From Streptomyces zhihengii (GTDB taxonomy: Bacteria; Actinomycetota; Actinomycetes; Streptomycetales; Streptomycetaceae), in contig NZ_JAFEJA010000001.1 in the NCBI RefSeq assembly GCF_016919245.1, forward strand, positions 4,913,501 to 4,977,500: 64,000 bases of DNA, written 5' to 3'. Position numbers and translations under genes: made by a program. Below, in pieces: positions 19,664 through 30,350 of this stretch. Each line of letters opens with the position of its first letter. The first letter of the stretch is position 1. The notes below the pieces were generated by a model that was not told the DNA's origin, ran no database searches, and worked only from the letters and a program-made list of their open reading frames with translations.

Positions 19664-20067
19664 CCCTACGGGGCCAGATCGTCAGATTCGCGTCGGTCGG
19701 GGTGGTGAACACCGGTACGTACTACGGCCTCTACCTGGTGCTGCTGCGGTGGCTGCCGTACGTGGCGGCGCATGTGGTCGCCTTCCTGGTGAGCATGGTC
19801 GGCTCGTTCTTCCTGACCTCGTACTTCACCTACCGGACGCGTCCCACCTGGCGAAAGTTCCTGCTGTTCCCGCTGACCAACGCGGCCAACTTCGCCGTCA
19901 CCACCGGCGGGGTGTGGCTGCTGGTGGACGTGCTCGGGCAGAACCGCACGTACGCGCCGCTGATCGCCGCCGCGGCGGCGATCCCGGTCACCTTCGTGGT
20001 CTCCCGCACGATCATGCTCGGCCCCGACCGCCGCCCGCCGGAGCTCACGCGCGAGCCGGTGGCGTAG
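19660..20067 (+). CDS. GtrA-family flippase
   Basis: A 135-residue protein with four membrane segments. GtrA/GtcA/YngA proteins are thought to flip polyprenyl-phosphate-linked sugar outward. The ATG at 19660 overlaps the upstream glycosyltransferase stop (ATGA). The start MTLRGQIVRFASVGVVNTG fits the family, as does VGSFFLTSYFTYR at the TM2-TM3 region. Together with the upstream GT2 and the divergent YfhO-like gene it completes the loader, flippase and transferase set. Confidence 0.92.
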   Translation: MTLRGQIVRFASVGVVNTGTYYGLYLVLLRWLPYVAAHVVAFLVSMVGSFFLTSYFTYRTRPTWRKFLLFPLTNAANFAVTTGGVWLLVDVLGQNRTYAPLIAAAAAIPVTFVVSRTIMLGPDRRPPELTREPVA

Positions 20068-20247
20068 GGCCTCCGGCCCCTCCCGGGGCACGGGCACCAC
20101 GCCTCACCGCCCCCCGCCGGCCGCGCCCGCATCCGACCGCCTGGCGAATCGTTTGGCGAATCAGTGGCCCACGCCACTCCGACTGCCTACCATCGATCAC
20201 CGCAAGGCCTTGTGCACCGATGCACAATCTCGCCCCGGGAGGCTCCT

Positions 20248-20898
20248 TTGCACCGCCGTCGTCGCACCGCGCTCACCCTCTCCGCCGCACTCGTCGCCGC
20301 CGTGCCGCTGCTCGCCGCCTGCGGCAGCGAGGCCCACCCCGGGGCCGCCGCCGTGGTCGGCGGGCAGCGCATCGAGGTCTCCACCGTGCAGGCCCAGGTC
20401 AGGGACGTGCGCGACGCGCAGCAGTCGTCGGAGCAGGCCGCGGAGCTCATCAAGGGCACCGGCCAGCTCGGCCGCGCCAAGCTCTACGACCTGATCGTCG
20501 ACCGGGTGGTGACCAAGGCGGCCGAGGACGCGGGCGTGAGCGTCAGCCGCAAGGAGATCCAGGCGGCCAGGGCCGCGCTCGCCCAGCAGTCGGGCGGCGA
20601 CGAGCAGATGGCCGCCATGTACCTCCAGCAGCGCGGCGTCGCCCCCGACCAGCTCGACGACGTGGTCCGCCGCGACGTCATGGTCGGCAAGATCGCCGAG
20701 GCCATCGGCGCCACCAACACCCCCGAGGGCCAGCAGAAGATGAACGAGGCCTTCACCGCGGCGGCGAAGGCCCTCGACATCGACGTCAACCCGCGCTACG
20801 GCGCCTGGGACGACGCCAAGCTGGAGCTCGGCGCCTACAAGGCGCCCTGGATCACCCAGGTCACCAAGGACGAGGAAGCCGCCCCCGAGGGTGCCTGA
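20248..20898 (+). CDS. SurA N-terminal domain lipoprotein
   Basis: An exported lipoprotein of 216 residues resembling the chaperone part of SurA/PrsA. The TTG at 20248 has GGGAGG at 20237-20242; it gives a normal signal peptide (MHRRRRTALTLSAALVAA) with lipobox LAAC. The helical chaperone-like core covers about 45-180 (LYDLIVDRVVTKAAEDAGV, LDDVVRRDVMVGKI). No parvulin isomerase domain follows, so it is a foldase-like domain without catalysis. The copies of ggcgaatc at about 20142 and 20155 in its upstream region are short direct repeats. Probably monocistronic; mazG follows with its own promoter. Confidence 0.88.
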   Translation: MHRRRRTALTLSAALVAAVPLLAACGSEAHPGAAAVVGGQRIEVSTVQAQVRDVRDAQQSSEQAAELIKGTGQLGRAKLYDLIVDRVVTKAAEDAGVSVSRKEIQAARAALAQQSGGDEQMAAMYLQQRGVAPDQLDDVVRRDVMVGKIAEAIGATNTPEGQQKMNEAFTAAAKALDIDVNPRYGAWDDAKLELGAYKAPWITQVTKDEEAAPEGA

Positions 20899-20931
20899 GC
20901 GGCCGTCGGCACGGCCCCCGGGGCGGCGCGG

Positions 20932-20937
20932 TAGGTT
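20932..20937 (+). promoter_or_regulatory. -10 element, leaderless mazG transcript
   Basis: TAGGTT ends six bases before the GTG at 20944, with no ribosome-binding site and no clear -35. Confidence 0.5.
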
Positions 20938-20943
20938 CGACGG

Positions 20944-21933
20944 GTGACCGAAGAAGCATCCGTCGACACCGGCCGAATCGTCCTGCTCACCGCCAGCCAC
21001 CGGGTCGCCCCCGGCCTGCTGTCGTGGCCCGCCTGGCAGGTGCTGCGCGCCGCCGACCTGGTGCTCTGCGCCGACGACGCGCATCCGCAGCTTCCGTACC
21101 TGCGCGAGGCGGGCGTCACGGTGGAGCTCCGGGTGCCCGGCGCCGAGGACCTGGTCGCCGCCTGCGCGGGCGGGCGGACGGCCGTCGTCGTCACCTCCGG
21201 CGCCGGCGAGTCCGCGCTGACCGACGGCTTGGCCCGCCTCGGCGGCTCGGGCCGGGTCGCCATGCCGGACCTGGAGCTGCTGCCCGGCTCGTACGACCTG
21301 CCGGGCGCACGCCTGCTCGACCTGGTCGAGGTCATGGACCGGATCCGCCGCGAGTGCCCCTGGTCCTCCCGGCAGACCCACCAGGGGCTCGCCAAGTACG
21401 GCATCGAGGAGGCGTACGAACTCGTCGAGGCGATCGAGGACGGCGACCGCACCGAGCTGCGCGAGGAACTGGGGGACGTCCTGCTCCAGGTCGTCTTCCA
21501 CGCCCGCATCGCCGAGGAGGACGCCGGGGAGCCGTTCTCGGTGGACGACGTGGCCGCCACGATCGTCGAGAAGCTGATCCACCGGCACCCGCACGTCTTC
21601 GGGGACGAGAAGGCCGAGACCCCCGAGGAGGTCAAGGCCCACTGGCTGCGCACCAAGGCGATCGAGAAGCAGCGGGAGTCGGTCACCGACGGGGTGCCGC
21701 TCGGCCAGCCCGGCCTGGCCCTCGCGGCCAAGCTCGCCTCCCGGGTCCGCACGGCGGGGCTGGACGTGACCGCCCCGTCCGGCGAGGGCGTCGGCTACGA
21801 GCTCCTGGCCCTCGCCGTGCGCGCGGAGGCGGCCGGTACCGACCCGGAGGCCGCCCTGCGCGCGGCCGCCCGCACCTACCGGGACGCCGTCCGCGCGGCG
21901 GAGGGCCTCGGCGGGCCGGACACCGGGGCGTAG
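20944..21933 (+). CDS. mazG: Nucleoside triphosphate pyrophosphohydrolase MazG
   Basis: Hydrolyses (d)NTPs, including aberrant ones, to NMP and PPi. It has 329 residues. The N-terminal 115 or so resemble a degraded tetrapyrrole-methylase domain as in YabN-type MazG. The MazG core starts with LLDLVEVMDRIR and ECPWSSRQTHQGL. The metal site is EE(155-156), E159 in GIEEAYELVEA, then EELGDVLLQ with E174, E175 and D178, followed by the KLIHRHPHVFG segment. Start GTG 20944 fits the leaderless promoter. The TAG stop lies inside the first unit of a 30-bp tandem repeat. Confidence 0.93.
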   Translation: MTEEASVDTGRIVLLTASHRVAPGLLSWPAWQVLRAADLVLCADDAHPQLPYLREAGVTVELRVPGAEDLVAACAGGRTAVVVTSGAGESALTDGLARLGGSGRVAMPDLELLPGSYDLPGARLLDLVEVMDRIRRECPWSSRQTHQGLAKYGIEEAYELVEAIEDGDRTELREELGDVLLQVVFHARIAEEDAGEPFSVDDVAATIVEKLIHRHPHVFGDEKAETPEEVKAHWLRTKAIEKQRESVTDGVPLGQPGLALAAKLASRVRTAGLDVTAPSGEGVGYELLALAVRAEAAGTDPEAALRAAARTYRDAVRAAEGLGGPDTGA

Positions 21934-22020
21934 GGCCGCGGCGGTCCGGACACCGGGGTGTAGGGAGCGGGCGGGCCGGACACCGGGGCGTAGGGCCGCG
22001 GCGGTCCGGATACCGTCGGG
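21911..22020 (+). repeat. 30-bp tandem repeat joining mazG and the P450 gene
   Basis: Units begin at exactly 21911, 21941, 21971 and 22001 with the pattern gcgg(g/t)ccggacaccgggg followed by (c/t)gtaggg. The first unit encodes the end and stop of MazG (GGPDTGA). In the last unit cacc is changed to tacc, creating the TACCGT used as -10 for the next gene. Confidence 0.9.
22011..22016 (+). promoter_or_regulatory. -10 element, leaderless P450 transcript
   Basis: TACCGT ends six bases before the GTG at 22023. It arises in the last, diverged unit of the 30-bp repeat. Confidence 0.45.
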
Positions 22021-22022
22021 GG

Positions 22023-23279
22023 GTGAACGCCCCGGAAGACCCGCACACCGCCGCCCCCGAACTCTTCACCTGGGAGTTCGCCACCGACCCCTACCCGGCC
22101 TACGCCTGGCTGCGGGAGCACGCGCCCGTGCACCGCACCACGCTGCCCTCCGGGGTGGACGCCTGGCTGGTCACCCGGTACGCGGACGCCCGGCAGGCCC
22201 TCGCCGACCAGCGGCTCTCCAAGAACCCCGCGCACCACGACGAGCCCGCGCACGCCCGGGGCAGGACCGGCATCCCCGGGGAGCGCAAGGCCGAGCTGAT
22301 GACCCATCTGCTGAACATCGACCCGCCGGACCACACCCGGCTGCGGCGGCTGGTGTCGAAGGCGTTCACCCCGCGCCGGGTGGCCGAGTTCGCGCCGCGG
22401 GTGCAGGAGCTCACGGACCGGCTGATCGACGGCTTCGCGGCGAAGGGGAGCGCGGACCTCATCCACGAGTTCGCCTTCCCGCTCCCCATCTACGCCATCT
22501 GCGACCTGCTCGGCGTCCCGCCCGAGGACCAGGACGACTTCCGCGACTGGGCGGGCATGATGATCCGGCACGGCGGAGGACCGCGCGGCGGGGTGGCCCG
22601 CTCGGTGAAGAAGATGCGCGGCTATCTCGCCGAGCTGATCCACCGCAAGCGCGAGCAGCCGGGCGACGACCTGATCTCCGGTCTCATCAGGGCGTCGGAC
22701 CACGGCGAGCACCTGACCGAGAACGAGGCCGCCGCGATGGCCTTCATCCTCCTCTTCGCGGGTTTCGAGACCACGGTGAACCTCATCGGCAACGGTGTGT
22801 ACGCGCTGCTGCGCCACCCCGTTCAGCGCGAACGGCTCCAGGCCTCGCTGGCGGCCGGCGAGAGCGCCCTGCTGGAGACCGGGGTGGAGGAACTCCTGCG
22901 CTACGACGGGCCGGTGGAGCTGGCCACGTGGCGGTTCGCCACCGAGCCGCTCACCGTCGGGGGGCAGCCGATCGCCGCCGGGGACCCGGTGCTGGTGGTC
23001 CTCGCAGCGGCGGACCGGGACCCGGCGCGGTTCGCCGAGCCGGACACCCTCGACCTGTCCCGGGCCGACAACCAGCACCTGGGATACGGGCACGGCATCC
23101 ACTACTGCCTCGGCGCGCCGCTCGCCCGGCTGGAGGGGCAGACGGCGCTCGCCACCCTGCTGAGGCGTGCGCCGGATCTGCGGCTTGCGGTGGATCCGGA
23201 CGATCTGCGCTGGCGGGGCGGGCTCATCATGCGTGGATTGCGTGCTCTGCCCGTCGAGTTCACCCCCGCCGGCAACTGA
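22023..23279 (+). CDS. Cytochrome P450 (CYP107-like)
   Basis: A soluble class I monooxygenase of 418 residues, needing a separate ferredoxin and reductase that are not encoded nearby. I-helix oxygen-activation motif LLFAGFETTVN (AGxET), K-helix ExxR as E290-L-L-R293, and heme motif GYGHGIHYCLGAPLAR with Cys362 as iron ligand; the usual Phe of this motif is Tyr. The N-terminus resembles bacterial CYP107 enzymes. From memory, the S. coelicolor gene at this position is CYP107U1, linked to sporulation; that match was not checked. Start GTG at 22023 fits a leaderless mRNA. The substrate is unknown. Confidence 0.92.
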   Translation: MNAPEDPHTAAPELFTWEFATDPYPAYAWLREHAPVHRTTLPSGVDAWLVTRYADARQALADQRLSKNPAHHDEPAHARGRTGIPGERKAELMTHLLNIDPPDHTRLRRLVSKAFTPRRVAEFAPRVQELTDRLIDGFAAKGSADLIHEFAFPLPIYAICDLLGVPPEDQDDFRDWAGMMIRHGGGPRGGVARSVKKMRGYLAELIHRKREQPGDDLISGLIRASDHGEHLTENEAAAMAFILLFAGFETTVNLIGNGVYALLRHPVQRERLQASLAAGESALLETGVEELLRYDGPVELATWRFATEPLTVGGQPIAAGDPVLVVLAAADRDPARFAEPDTLDLSRADNQHLGYGHGIHYCLGAPLARLEGQTALATLLRRAPDLRLAVDPDDLRWRGGLIMRGLRALPVEFTPAGN

Positions 23280-23325
23280 CGGAGCATCAGAAATGTGACT
23301 TTCACGTGATCTGCGCTGCATCGAC

Positions 23326-23355
23326 TTGTGACTTGCGTTCGAATGCGGCTACGTT
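23326..23355 (+). promoter_or_regulatory. Promoter of first Rpf gene
   Basis: TTGTGA (23326-23331), 18-base spacer, TACGTT (23350-23355). The element tgtgact occurs at about 23294 and again at 23328, so a regulator could bind here. Confidence 0.5.
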
Positions 23356-23418
23356 CACCCCCACCCGAGGACCTCATCCGGTCACACGGGCCTCAGCAGT
23401 CACGCGAAAGGCAACCGC

Positions 23419-24393
23419 ATGCGCTCCGGGAACGGACGTCACCGCCGCCCCCGTCAGGCACCGGCCATCGTCGTCGCGGCGGGGGTGACCGGATCGGCCA
23501 TCGCCATCCCGCTGCTCGGGGCGGGCTCCGCGTCCGCGGCCGACGCCTCCACCTGGGACCGGGTCGCCGAGTGCGAGTCCGGCGGCAACTGGTCCATCGA
23601 CACGGGCAACGGCTTCTACGGCGGCCTCCAGCTCTCGCAGGAGTCGTGGGAGAGCTTCGGCGGCACCGCGTACGCGCCGAGCGCGGACCTCGCCAGCCGC
23701 TCGCAGCAGATCGCCGTCGCGGAGAAGGTGCTCGACGCCCAGGGGCCCGAGGCGTGGCAGGCGTGCTCGATCGTGGCCGGTCTGGTGGACGACGGCTCCG
23801 ACAGCGGCGTCGACCCGGGCGGTCTGCCCGGGGACCTGCTGACGCCGGAAGCCGGCGCGAGCGAGGGCGCGCGGGACACCACCAAGCGCGAGGTGGCCCC
23901 CGAGCGCGAGTCCGGGTTCGGCAAGAAGCCGGAGAAGAGCGCGACGCCGAGCCCCGGGGCCACCGGCCCCGCCGCCACCCCCGAGGCCGGCGAGAAGGAG
24001 GCGTCCGAGGACGCGGACGCCACCGAGGAGGCGCCCGCGCCAGCCGACGGCGCCACGGGCAAGCACCGCGGCGAGCCCGCCCGCGAGGACGCCGGGGCGG
24101 AGGGCCAGACCGATGGGGCCAGTGGAAGCAATGAGGGCAATGCGGACAAGGAGCGCGAAAACGCCCGTCATGCCTCACGGGGTGACGGATCTGCACGCAA
24201 CGGTGTGACCGACTCCGCTCCGGCCGGGGCGTACACGGTGCAGGCCGGCGACAGTCTCTGGGCGATCGCCGACGAGCGCGAGGTCCCCGGCGGCTGGACC
24301 GCGCTCTACCAGGCCAACGAGGCCACCGTGGGCGACGACCCCGACCTCATCCTGCCCGGTCAGAGCCTCGATCTCGGCCTGGAGCAGGAGTAG
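23419..24393 (+). CDS. rpfC: Resuscitation-promoting factor-like muralytic protein (RpfC type)
   Basis: Secreted peptidoglycan-cleaving enzyme, 324 residues. Signal peptide with basic start and cleavage near GSASA-AD (about 36). The Rpf lysozyme-like domain covers about 40-115: STWDRVAECESGGNWSIDTG has the catalytic Glu, and YGGLQLSQESWESFGG forms the substrate groove. A long Glu/Ala/Pro-rich linker follows (about 125-270), then a C-terminal LysM domain (AYTVQAGDSLWAIADER) that binds the wall. AAAGG lies upstream of the ATG. From memory of S. coelicolor, rpfC and rpfA are adjacent; the symbol is assigned by order and is tentative. It has no riboswitch, unlike its downstream neighbour. Confidence 0.88.
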   Translation: MRSGNGRHRRPRQAPAIVVAAGVTGSAIAIPLLGAGSASAADASTWDRVAECESGGNWSIDTGNGFYGGLQLSQESWESFGGTAYAPSADLASRSQQIAVAEKVLDAQGPEAWQACSIVAGLVDDGSDSGVDPGGLPGDLLTPEAGASEGARDTTKREVAPERESGFGKKPEKSATPSPGATGPAATPEAGEKEASEDADATEEAPAPADGATGKHRGEPAREDAGAEGQTDGASGSNEGNADKERENARHASRGDGSARNGVTDSAPAGAYTVQAGDSLWAIADEREVPGGWTALYQANEATVGDDPDLILPGQSLDLGLEQE

Positions 24394-24557
24394 TTCACGG
24401 AGTCGTCCGGCGGGTTGGTTCGCTGGTAAATGTCCGTTCTGTGCGAGTGAGACAAGGGTCTCTTTGCCGCAACTCGCCCTTTTCGGCGGCCGATTTCGGT
24501 CATCTCGGCCACGACCTGCGGAAACACCCCTGACATCGACGGCGGTTCGTCCGAATT

Positions 24558-24589
24558 CTCCCCGATGTTCGTCTTTGAACATCGGGGAG
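24558..24589. promoter_or_regulatory. Perfect 13-bp inverted repeat over the rpfA promoter
   Basis: CTCCCCGATGTTC (24558-24570) and GAACATCGGGGAG (24577-24589) with a 6-base centre. The right arm starts within the -35 hexamer TTGAAC of the rpfA promoter. It could be an operator or the terminator of the upstream rpf gene, though it lies 165 bases beyond that stop and has no T-run. Confidence 0.7.
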
Positions 24590-24604
24590 CGGTGTGTTTA
24601 CGGT
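24575..24604 (+). promoter_or_regulatory. rpfA promoter
   Basis: TTGAAC (24575-24580), 18-base spacer, TACGGT (24599-24604). The predicted start, near 24611, lies just upstream of the riboswitch P1 stem. Confidence 0.6.
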
Positions 24605-24633
24605 CGAATCGCTCGCCACCGCGGGCACCGCTG

Positions 24634-25516
<883 letters not shown>

Positions 25517-25542
25517 CCCGCTCCCTCCCCCCACCGCTCCCG

Positions 25543-25575
25543 GCCCGGCGCCCCCTTCCCCCGAAGGCGCCGGGC
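25543..25575 (+). terminator. Hairpin after rpfA
   Basis: A 10-base stem gcccggcgcc (25543-25552) with its complement at 25566-25575. Confidence 0.65.
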
Positions 25576-27204
<1,629 letters not shown>

Positions 27205-27338
27205 GCACAAGCGTTCCGGGGGCCGAGCCCCCGGAGCCGAGCGCCCCGGCGAGGGCCGACGCCCCCGCCTCCGTACGTCCCCGGCCGCGGTCCCGTACCG
27301 TGTCCGGGGACGTACGCGCGTAACGGGGAGGCGAGACC

Positions 27339-27818
27339 ATGGCCCGCAGGCCGCCGGGGGACCAGGACCGGTTCTCCACCGCGACCAGGATCCGGCTGCT
27401 CGGCGAGCAGACCGCGGCCCGCGTCTACCGGTCCCAGAACCGCCGCCAGGCACGCCGCTCCCGGCTCACCGGCCGGGCCGCCTTCCTCGCGCTGGTCGTC
27501 TGCTCGCTGGTCGTGGCGCTCGCCTACCCGATACGGCAGTACGTCTCCCAGCGCGCGGAGATCGCCGAGCAGGAACGCCTCATGGAGGAGGCCCGTGACG
27601 AGGTCGAGCGCCTCCGGGACGAGAAGGCCCGCCTCCAGGACGACATGTACGTCCGGCGGCTCGCCCGCGAGCACCTGCACTACGTCTTCCCCGGCGAGAC
27701 CTCCTACACGGTGATCGACCCGGAGGCGGCCGAGGAGCGGCGCGCGGACGACGGCGCCGCCGACCGGCCCTGGTACTCGAACGTGTGGAACGGCGTCGAC
27801 GAGGCCGACCGCGAGTAG
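27339..27818 (+). CDS. divIC: Septum formation initiator, DivIC/FtsB family
   Basis: Bitopic divisome protein, 159 residues. GGGGAGG is 7 bases upstream of the ATG. A basic cytoplasmic tail of about 45 residues leads to a single membrane segment (about 49-68), a coiled coil (EQERLMEEARDEVERLRDEK, about 76-105), and the conserved RLAREHLHYVFPGETSYTV end of the DivIC fold. It would pair with FtsL and FtsQ at the septum. A -10-like TACCGT at about 27296 suggests an own promoter between eno and divIC. Confidence 0.93.
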   Translation: MARRPPGDQDRFSTATRIRLLGEQTAARVYRSQNRRQARRSRLTGRAAFLALVVCSLVVALAYPIRQYVSQRAEIAEQERLMEEARDEVERLRDEKARLQDDMYVRRLAREHLHYVFPGETSYTVIDPEAAEERRADDGAADRPWYSNVWNGVDEADRE

Positions 27819-27902
27819 CACCACGGCACGGGCCGCGCCCGCGCCACCGCCGTCCGACGGCGGGCACAGCATCCCGACAGCGAACACAGCATCAAGGCAG
27901 GC

Positions 27903-28439
27903 ATGGAAACCCCTCCTCCCACCACCGAGCACACCGAGCCGACCGACGCGGACATCGCCGCGTTCGAGCAGCAGCTCGGCCGGCCGCCGCGCGGACTGCG
28001 CGCCATCGCGCACCGCTGCCCCTGCGGCCGGCCGGACGTCGTCGAGACCGCCCCCCGCCTGCCGGACGGGACGCCCTTCCCGACGCTGTACTACCTGACC
28101 TGCCCGCGTGCCGCGTCCGCGATCGGCACCCTGGAGGCCAACGGCGTCATGAAGGAGATGCAGGGCCGGCTCGCCACCGACCCCGAGCTGGCCGCCGCCT
28201 ACCGGGCCGCCCACGAGGACTACATCGCCCGCCGCGACGCCGTCGAGGTGCTCCAGGGCTTCCCCAGCGCCGGCGGCATGCCGGACCGGGTCAAGTGCCT
28301 CCATGTGCTCGTCGGCCACTCCCTCGCCGCCGGCCCCGGGGTGAATCCGCTGGGCGACGAGGCGATCTCGATGCTGCCCGAGTGGTGGCGCAAGGGCCCC
28401 TGCGTGACCGGCTGCGCCACCGGGGAGGAGTCCGAGTGA
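27903..28439 (+). CDS. DUF501 protein
   Basis: A conserved 178-residue protein found beside eno, divIC and ppx in many actinobacteria; its function is not known. Visible features are a cysteine pair in HRCPCGRPDVVETAPRL, the segment PFPTLYYLTCPRA, and VKCLHVLVGHSLAAGPGVNP with conserved Cys and His residues, and a C-terminal GPCVTGC. The Cys/His pattern could bind a metal. The stop overlaps the ppx start (GTGA). Confidence 0.88.
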   Translation: METPPPTTEHTEPTDADIAAFEQQLGRPPRGLRAIAHRCPCGRPDVVETAPRLPDGTPFPTLYYLTCPRAASAIGTLEANGVMKEMQGRLATDPELAAAYRAAHEDYIARRDAVEVLQGFPSAGGMPDRVKCLHVLVGHSLAAGPGVNPLGDEAISMLPEWWRKGPCVTGCATGEESE

Positions 28440-29374
28440 CCCGTGTCGCCGCCATCGACTGCGGCACCAACTCCATCCGCCTGCTCGTCGCCGACGTGGA
28501 CCCCCGGACCGGGAGCCTCACCGACCTCGACCGCCGGATGACCATCGTCCGGCTCGGCCAGGGCGTCGACCGCACCGGCCGCCTCGCCCCCGAGGCGCTG
28601 GAGCGCACCTTCGCCGCCTGCCGCGACTACGCGCGGGTGATCAAGGAGCTGGGCGCCGAGACGGTGCGCTTCGTGGCAACCTCCGCCTCCCGCGACGCGG
28701 AGAACCGCGACGCGTTCGTGAGCGGGGTCCTCGGCATCCTCGGCGTGGAGCCGGAGGTCATCACCGGAGACCAGGAGGCCGAGTTCTCCTTCACCGGCGC
28801 CACCCGCTCGCTCGCGGGCCGCTCCGACCTGGCCACCCCGTACCTGGTCGTCGACATCGGCGGCGGCTCGACCGAGTTCGTCGTCGGCGACGAGCACGCG
28901 CGGGCCGCCCGCTCCGTCGACATCGGCTGTGTGCGGCTCACCGAGCGCCACGCGCCCGACAGCCCCGCCACGCCCGCGCAGATCGCCGCCATCGGCGCCG
29001 ACATCGAGGCGGCGCTCGACCTGGCGGCCGAGACCGTCCCGATCGGCGACGCGGGCACCCTCGTCGGCCTGGCGGGCTCCGTCACCACCGTCGCCGGGAT
29101 CGCGCTCGGCCTCGACGCCTACGACTCGGAGCGCATCCACCACGCGGTGGTCTCCTACGAGCAGGTCGAGGAGATCACCACGATGCTGCTGGGTTCGACC
29201 CACGACGAGCGCGCGGCGATCGGCGTGATGCACCCCGGCCGGGTGGACGTCATCCAGGCCGGGGCGCTCGTCCTGCTCACGATCATGCGGCGGACCGGCG
29301 CCCGCGAGGTCGTCGTCAGCGAGCACGACATCCTGGACGGCATCGCCTACAAGGCCGCCGAGGGCTGGTTCTGA
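28436..29374 (+). CDS. ppx: Exopolyphosphatase, Ppx/GppA family
   Basis: Actin-fold phosphatase acting on polyphosphate or pppGpp, 312 residues. GTG at 28436 overlaps the DUF501 stop. Phosphate 1 loop AAIDCGTNSIRLLVAD at the N-terminus, the catalytic glutamate region SASRDAENRDAF, phosphate 2 loop VVDIGGGSTEFV, and LAGSVTTVAGIALGL further on. The short single-module form without a C-terminal HD domain is typical of actinobacterial Ppx1. It links stress alarmone or phosphate storage to the upstream division and glycolysis genes only by position. The ending phrase gagccccaccgcg is directly repeated downstream. Confidence 0.92.
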   Translation: MTRVAAIDCGTNSIRLLVADVDPRTGSLTDLDRRMTIVRLGQGVDRTGRLAPEALERTFAACRDYARVIKELGAETVRFVATSASRDAENRDAFVSGVLGILGVEPEVITGDQEAEFSFTGATRSLAGRSDLATPYLVVDIGGGSTEFVVGDEHARAARSVDIGCVRLTERHAPDSPATPAQIAAIGADIEAALDLAAETVPIGDAGTLVGLAGSVTTVAGIALGLDAYDSERIHHAVVSYEQVEEITTMLLGSTHDERAAIGVMHPGRVDVIQAGALVLLTIMRRTGAREVVVSEHDILDGIAYKAAEGWF

Positions 29375-29419
29375 GCCCCACCGCGTGCTGAGCCCCACCG
29401 CGCGAGCGGGACGACCGCG

Positions 29420-30232
29420 TCAGGCGCCCGGCGCGCCCGGAGCCGGCGGGGCGGGGGTCAGCACGACGAACTCCGCCCCGGCCGGGTCGGTGCAGACCGC
29501 CAGCCGGCCGACGCCCTCCGCGTCCTCCGGGCCCATGGACACCCCGCCGCCGCCCTCGCGCACCCGGGCGACCGTGGCGTCGCAGTCGGAGGTGCCGAAG
29601 ACGGGGTGCCAGTAGGGCTTCACCTCGCCCGACGCGAACATCTCCGGCATGGCCATCACACCGCCGAACATCCGCTCCGGCGGCTGCCCCGCGGGCGTCA
29701 CCATCGTGTACGTGCCGCCGCCCCCGGGGAGTTCGGTGTCCTGGCCGGTCCAGCCGAAGACACTGCCGTAGAAGCGCTGCGCGGCGGCCGAGTCGGTCGT
29801 CATCAGCTCGACCCAGCCCAGGCTGCCCGGGCCGTCGGTGGCCCCGATGCCGGGATAGGCGCCCGCCTGCCAGACCGCGAACTGCGCGCCCTGCGGGTCG
29901 GTGAGCTGGGCGAACCTGCCCTCCTCGGACACCTCGGACGGCGGCATCCGCACGGTGCCGCCCGCCTCCTCGACGGCCTTGACGGTGGCCTCGATGTCAC
30001 GGGTGTCGTAGTAGACCATCCAGGCGGAGCGCGCGCCCTGTTCGGTCAGCTTCCCGACCGCGGCCACCGTCTTCCCGTCGAGCTGGAACATCTGGTAGTC
30101 GCCGCCGCCGTCGCCCATCGACTGGGCCTGCCAGCCGAACACTCCGCCGTAGAAGCGGGCCGCCGCGTCGACGTCGGGGGCGCCCAGGTCGATCCAGCAG
30201 GGCTGACCGGGCACGAAGTCCGTGGTGATCAT
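29420..30232 (-). CDS. VOC-superfamily protein with two glyoxalase-like domains
   Basis: A 270-residue cytoplasmic protein made of two vicinal-oxygen-chelate modules, about 8-125 and 135-262. Each has the family strand pair: PCWIDLGAPDVDAAARFYGG and LGWVELMTTDSAAAQRFYGS. Each ends with an acid or carboxylate-bearing strand (AQFAVW and AEFVVL). Proteins of this type are often called hydroxylases or glyoxalases without proof, and metal binding cannot be judged here. The ATG at 30232 is used; a GTG at 30262 with AAAGGG upstream is a fair alternative. Confidence 0.85.
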   Translation of the reverse strand: MITTDFVPGQPCWIDLGAPDVDAAARFYGGVFGWQAQSMGDGGGDYQMFQLDGKTVAAVGKLTEQGARSAWMVYYDTRDIEATVKAVEEAGGTVRMPPSEVSEEGRFAQLTDPQGAQFAVWQAGAYPGIGATDGPGSLGWVELMTTDSAAAQRFYGSVFGWTGQDTELPGGGGTYTMVTPAGQPPERMFGGVMAMPEMFASGEVKPYWHPVFGTSDCDATVARVREGGGGVSMGPEDAEGVGRLAVCTDPAGAEFVVLTPAPPAPGAPGA

Positions 30233-30326
30233 CTCTCTGTCGCTTTCTCCTGGTTCCTGCACACATCCGCCCTTTCAGCCTGTCACCAGCCGCGAACGGA
30301 TGCGCGCCGAACCGCCGGGCGCACGG

Positions 30327-30350
30327 GGGCGCCCGGAACGCCGGGCGCCC
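30327..30350 (-). terminator. Hairpin after the subtilase gene
   Basis: A 10-base stem (30327-30336 with 30341-30350) with a 4-base loop, about 100 bases downstream of the protease stop and upstream of the VOC gene. Confidence 0.55.

Noticed and set aside
19749..22022. Large plus-strand frame leading into the P450
   Set aside because: It overlaps GtrA, the SurA-like gene and mazG in another frame; only the part from 22023 has P450 motifs.
23294..23310. Crp-type operator near tgtgactttcacg
   Set aside because: The two half-sites are too close together for a normal TGTGA-N6-TCACA site, so I could not support it.
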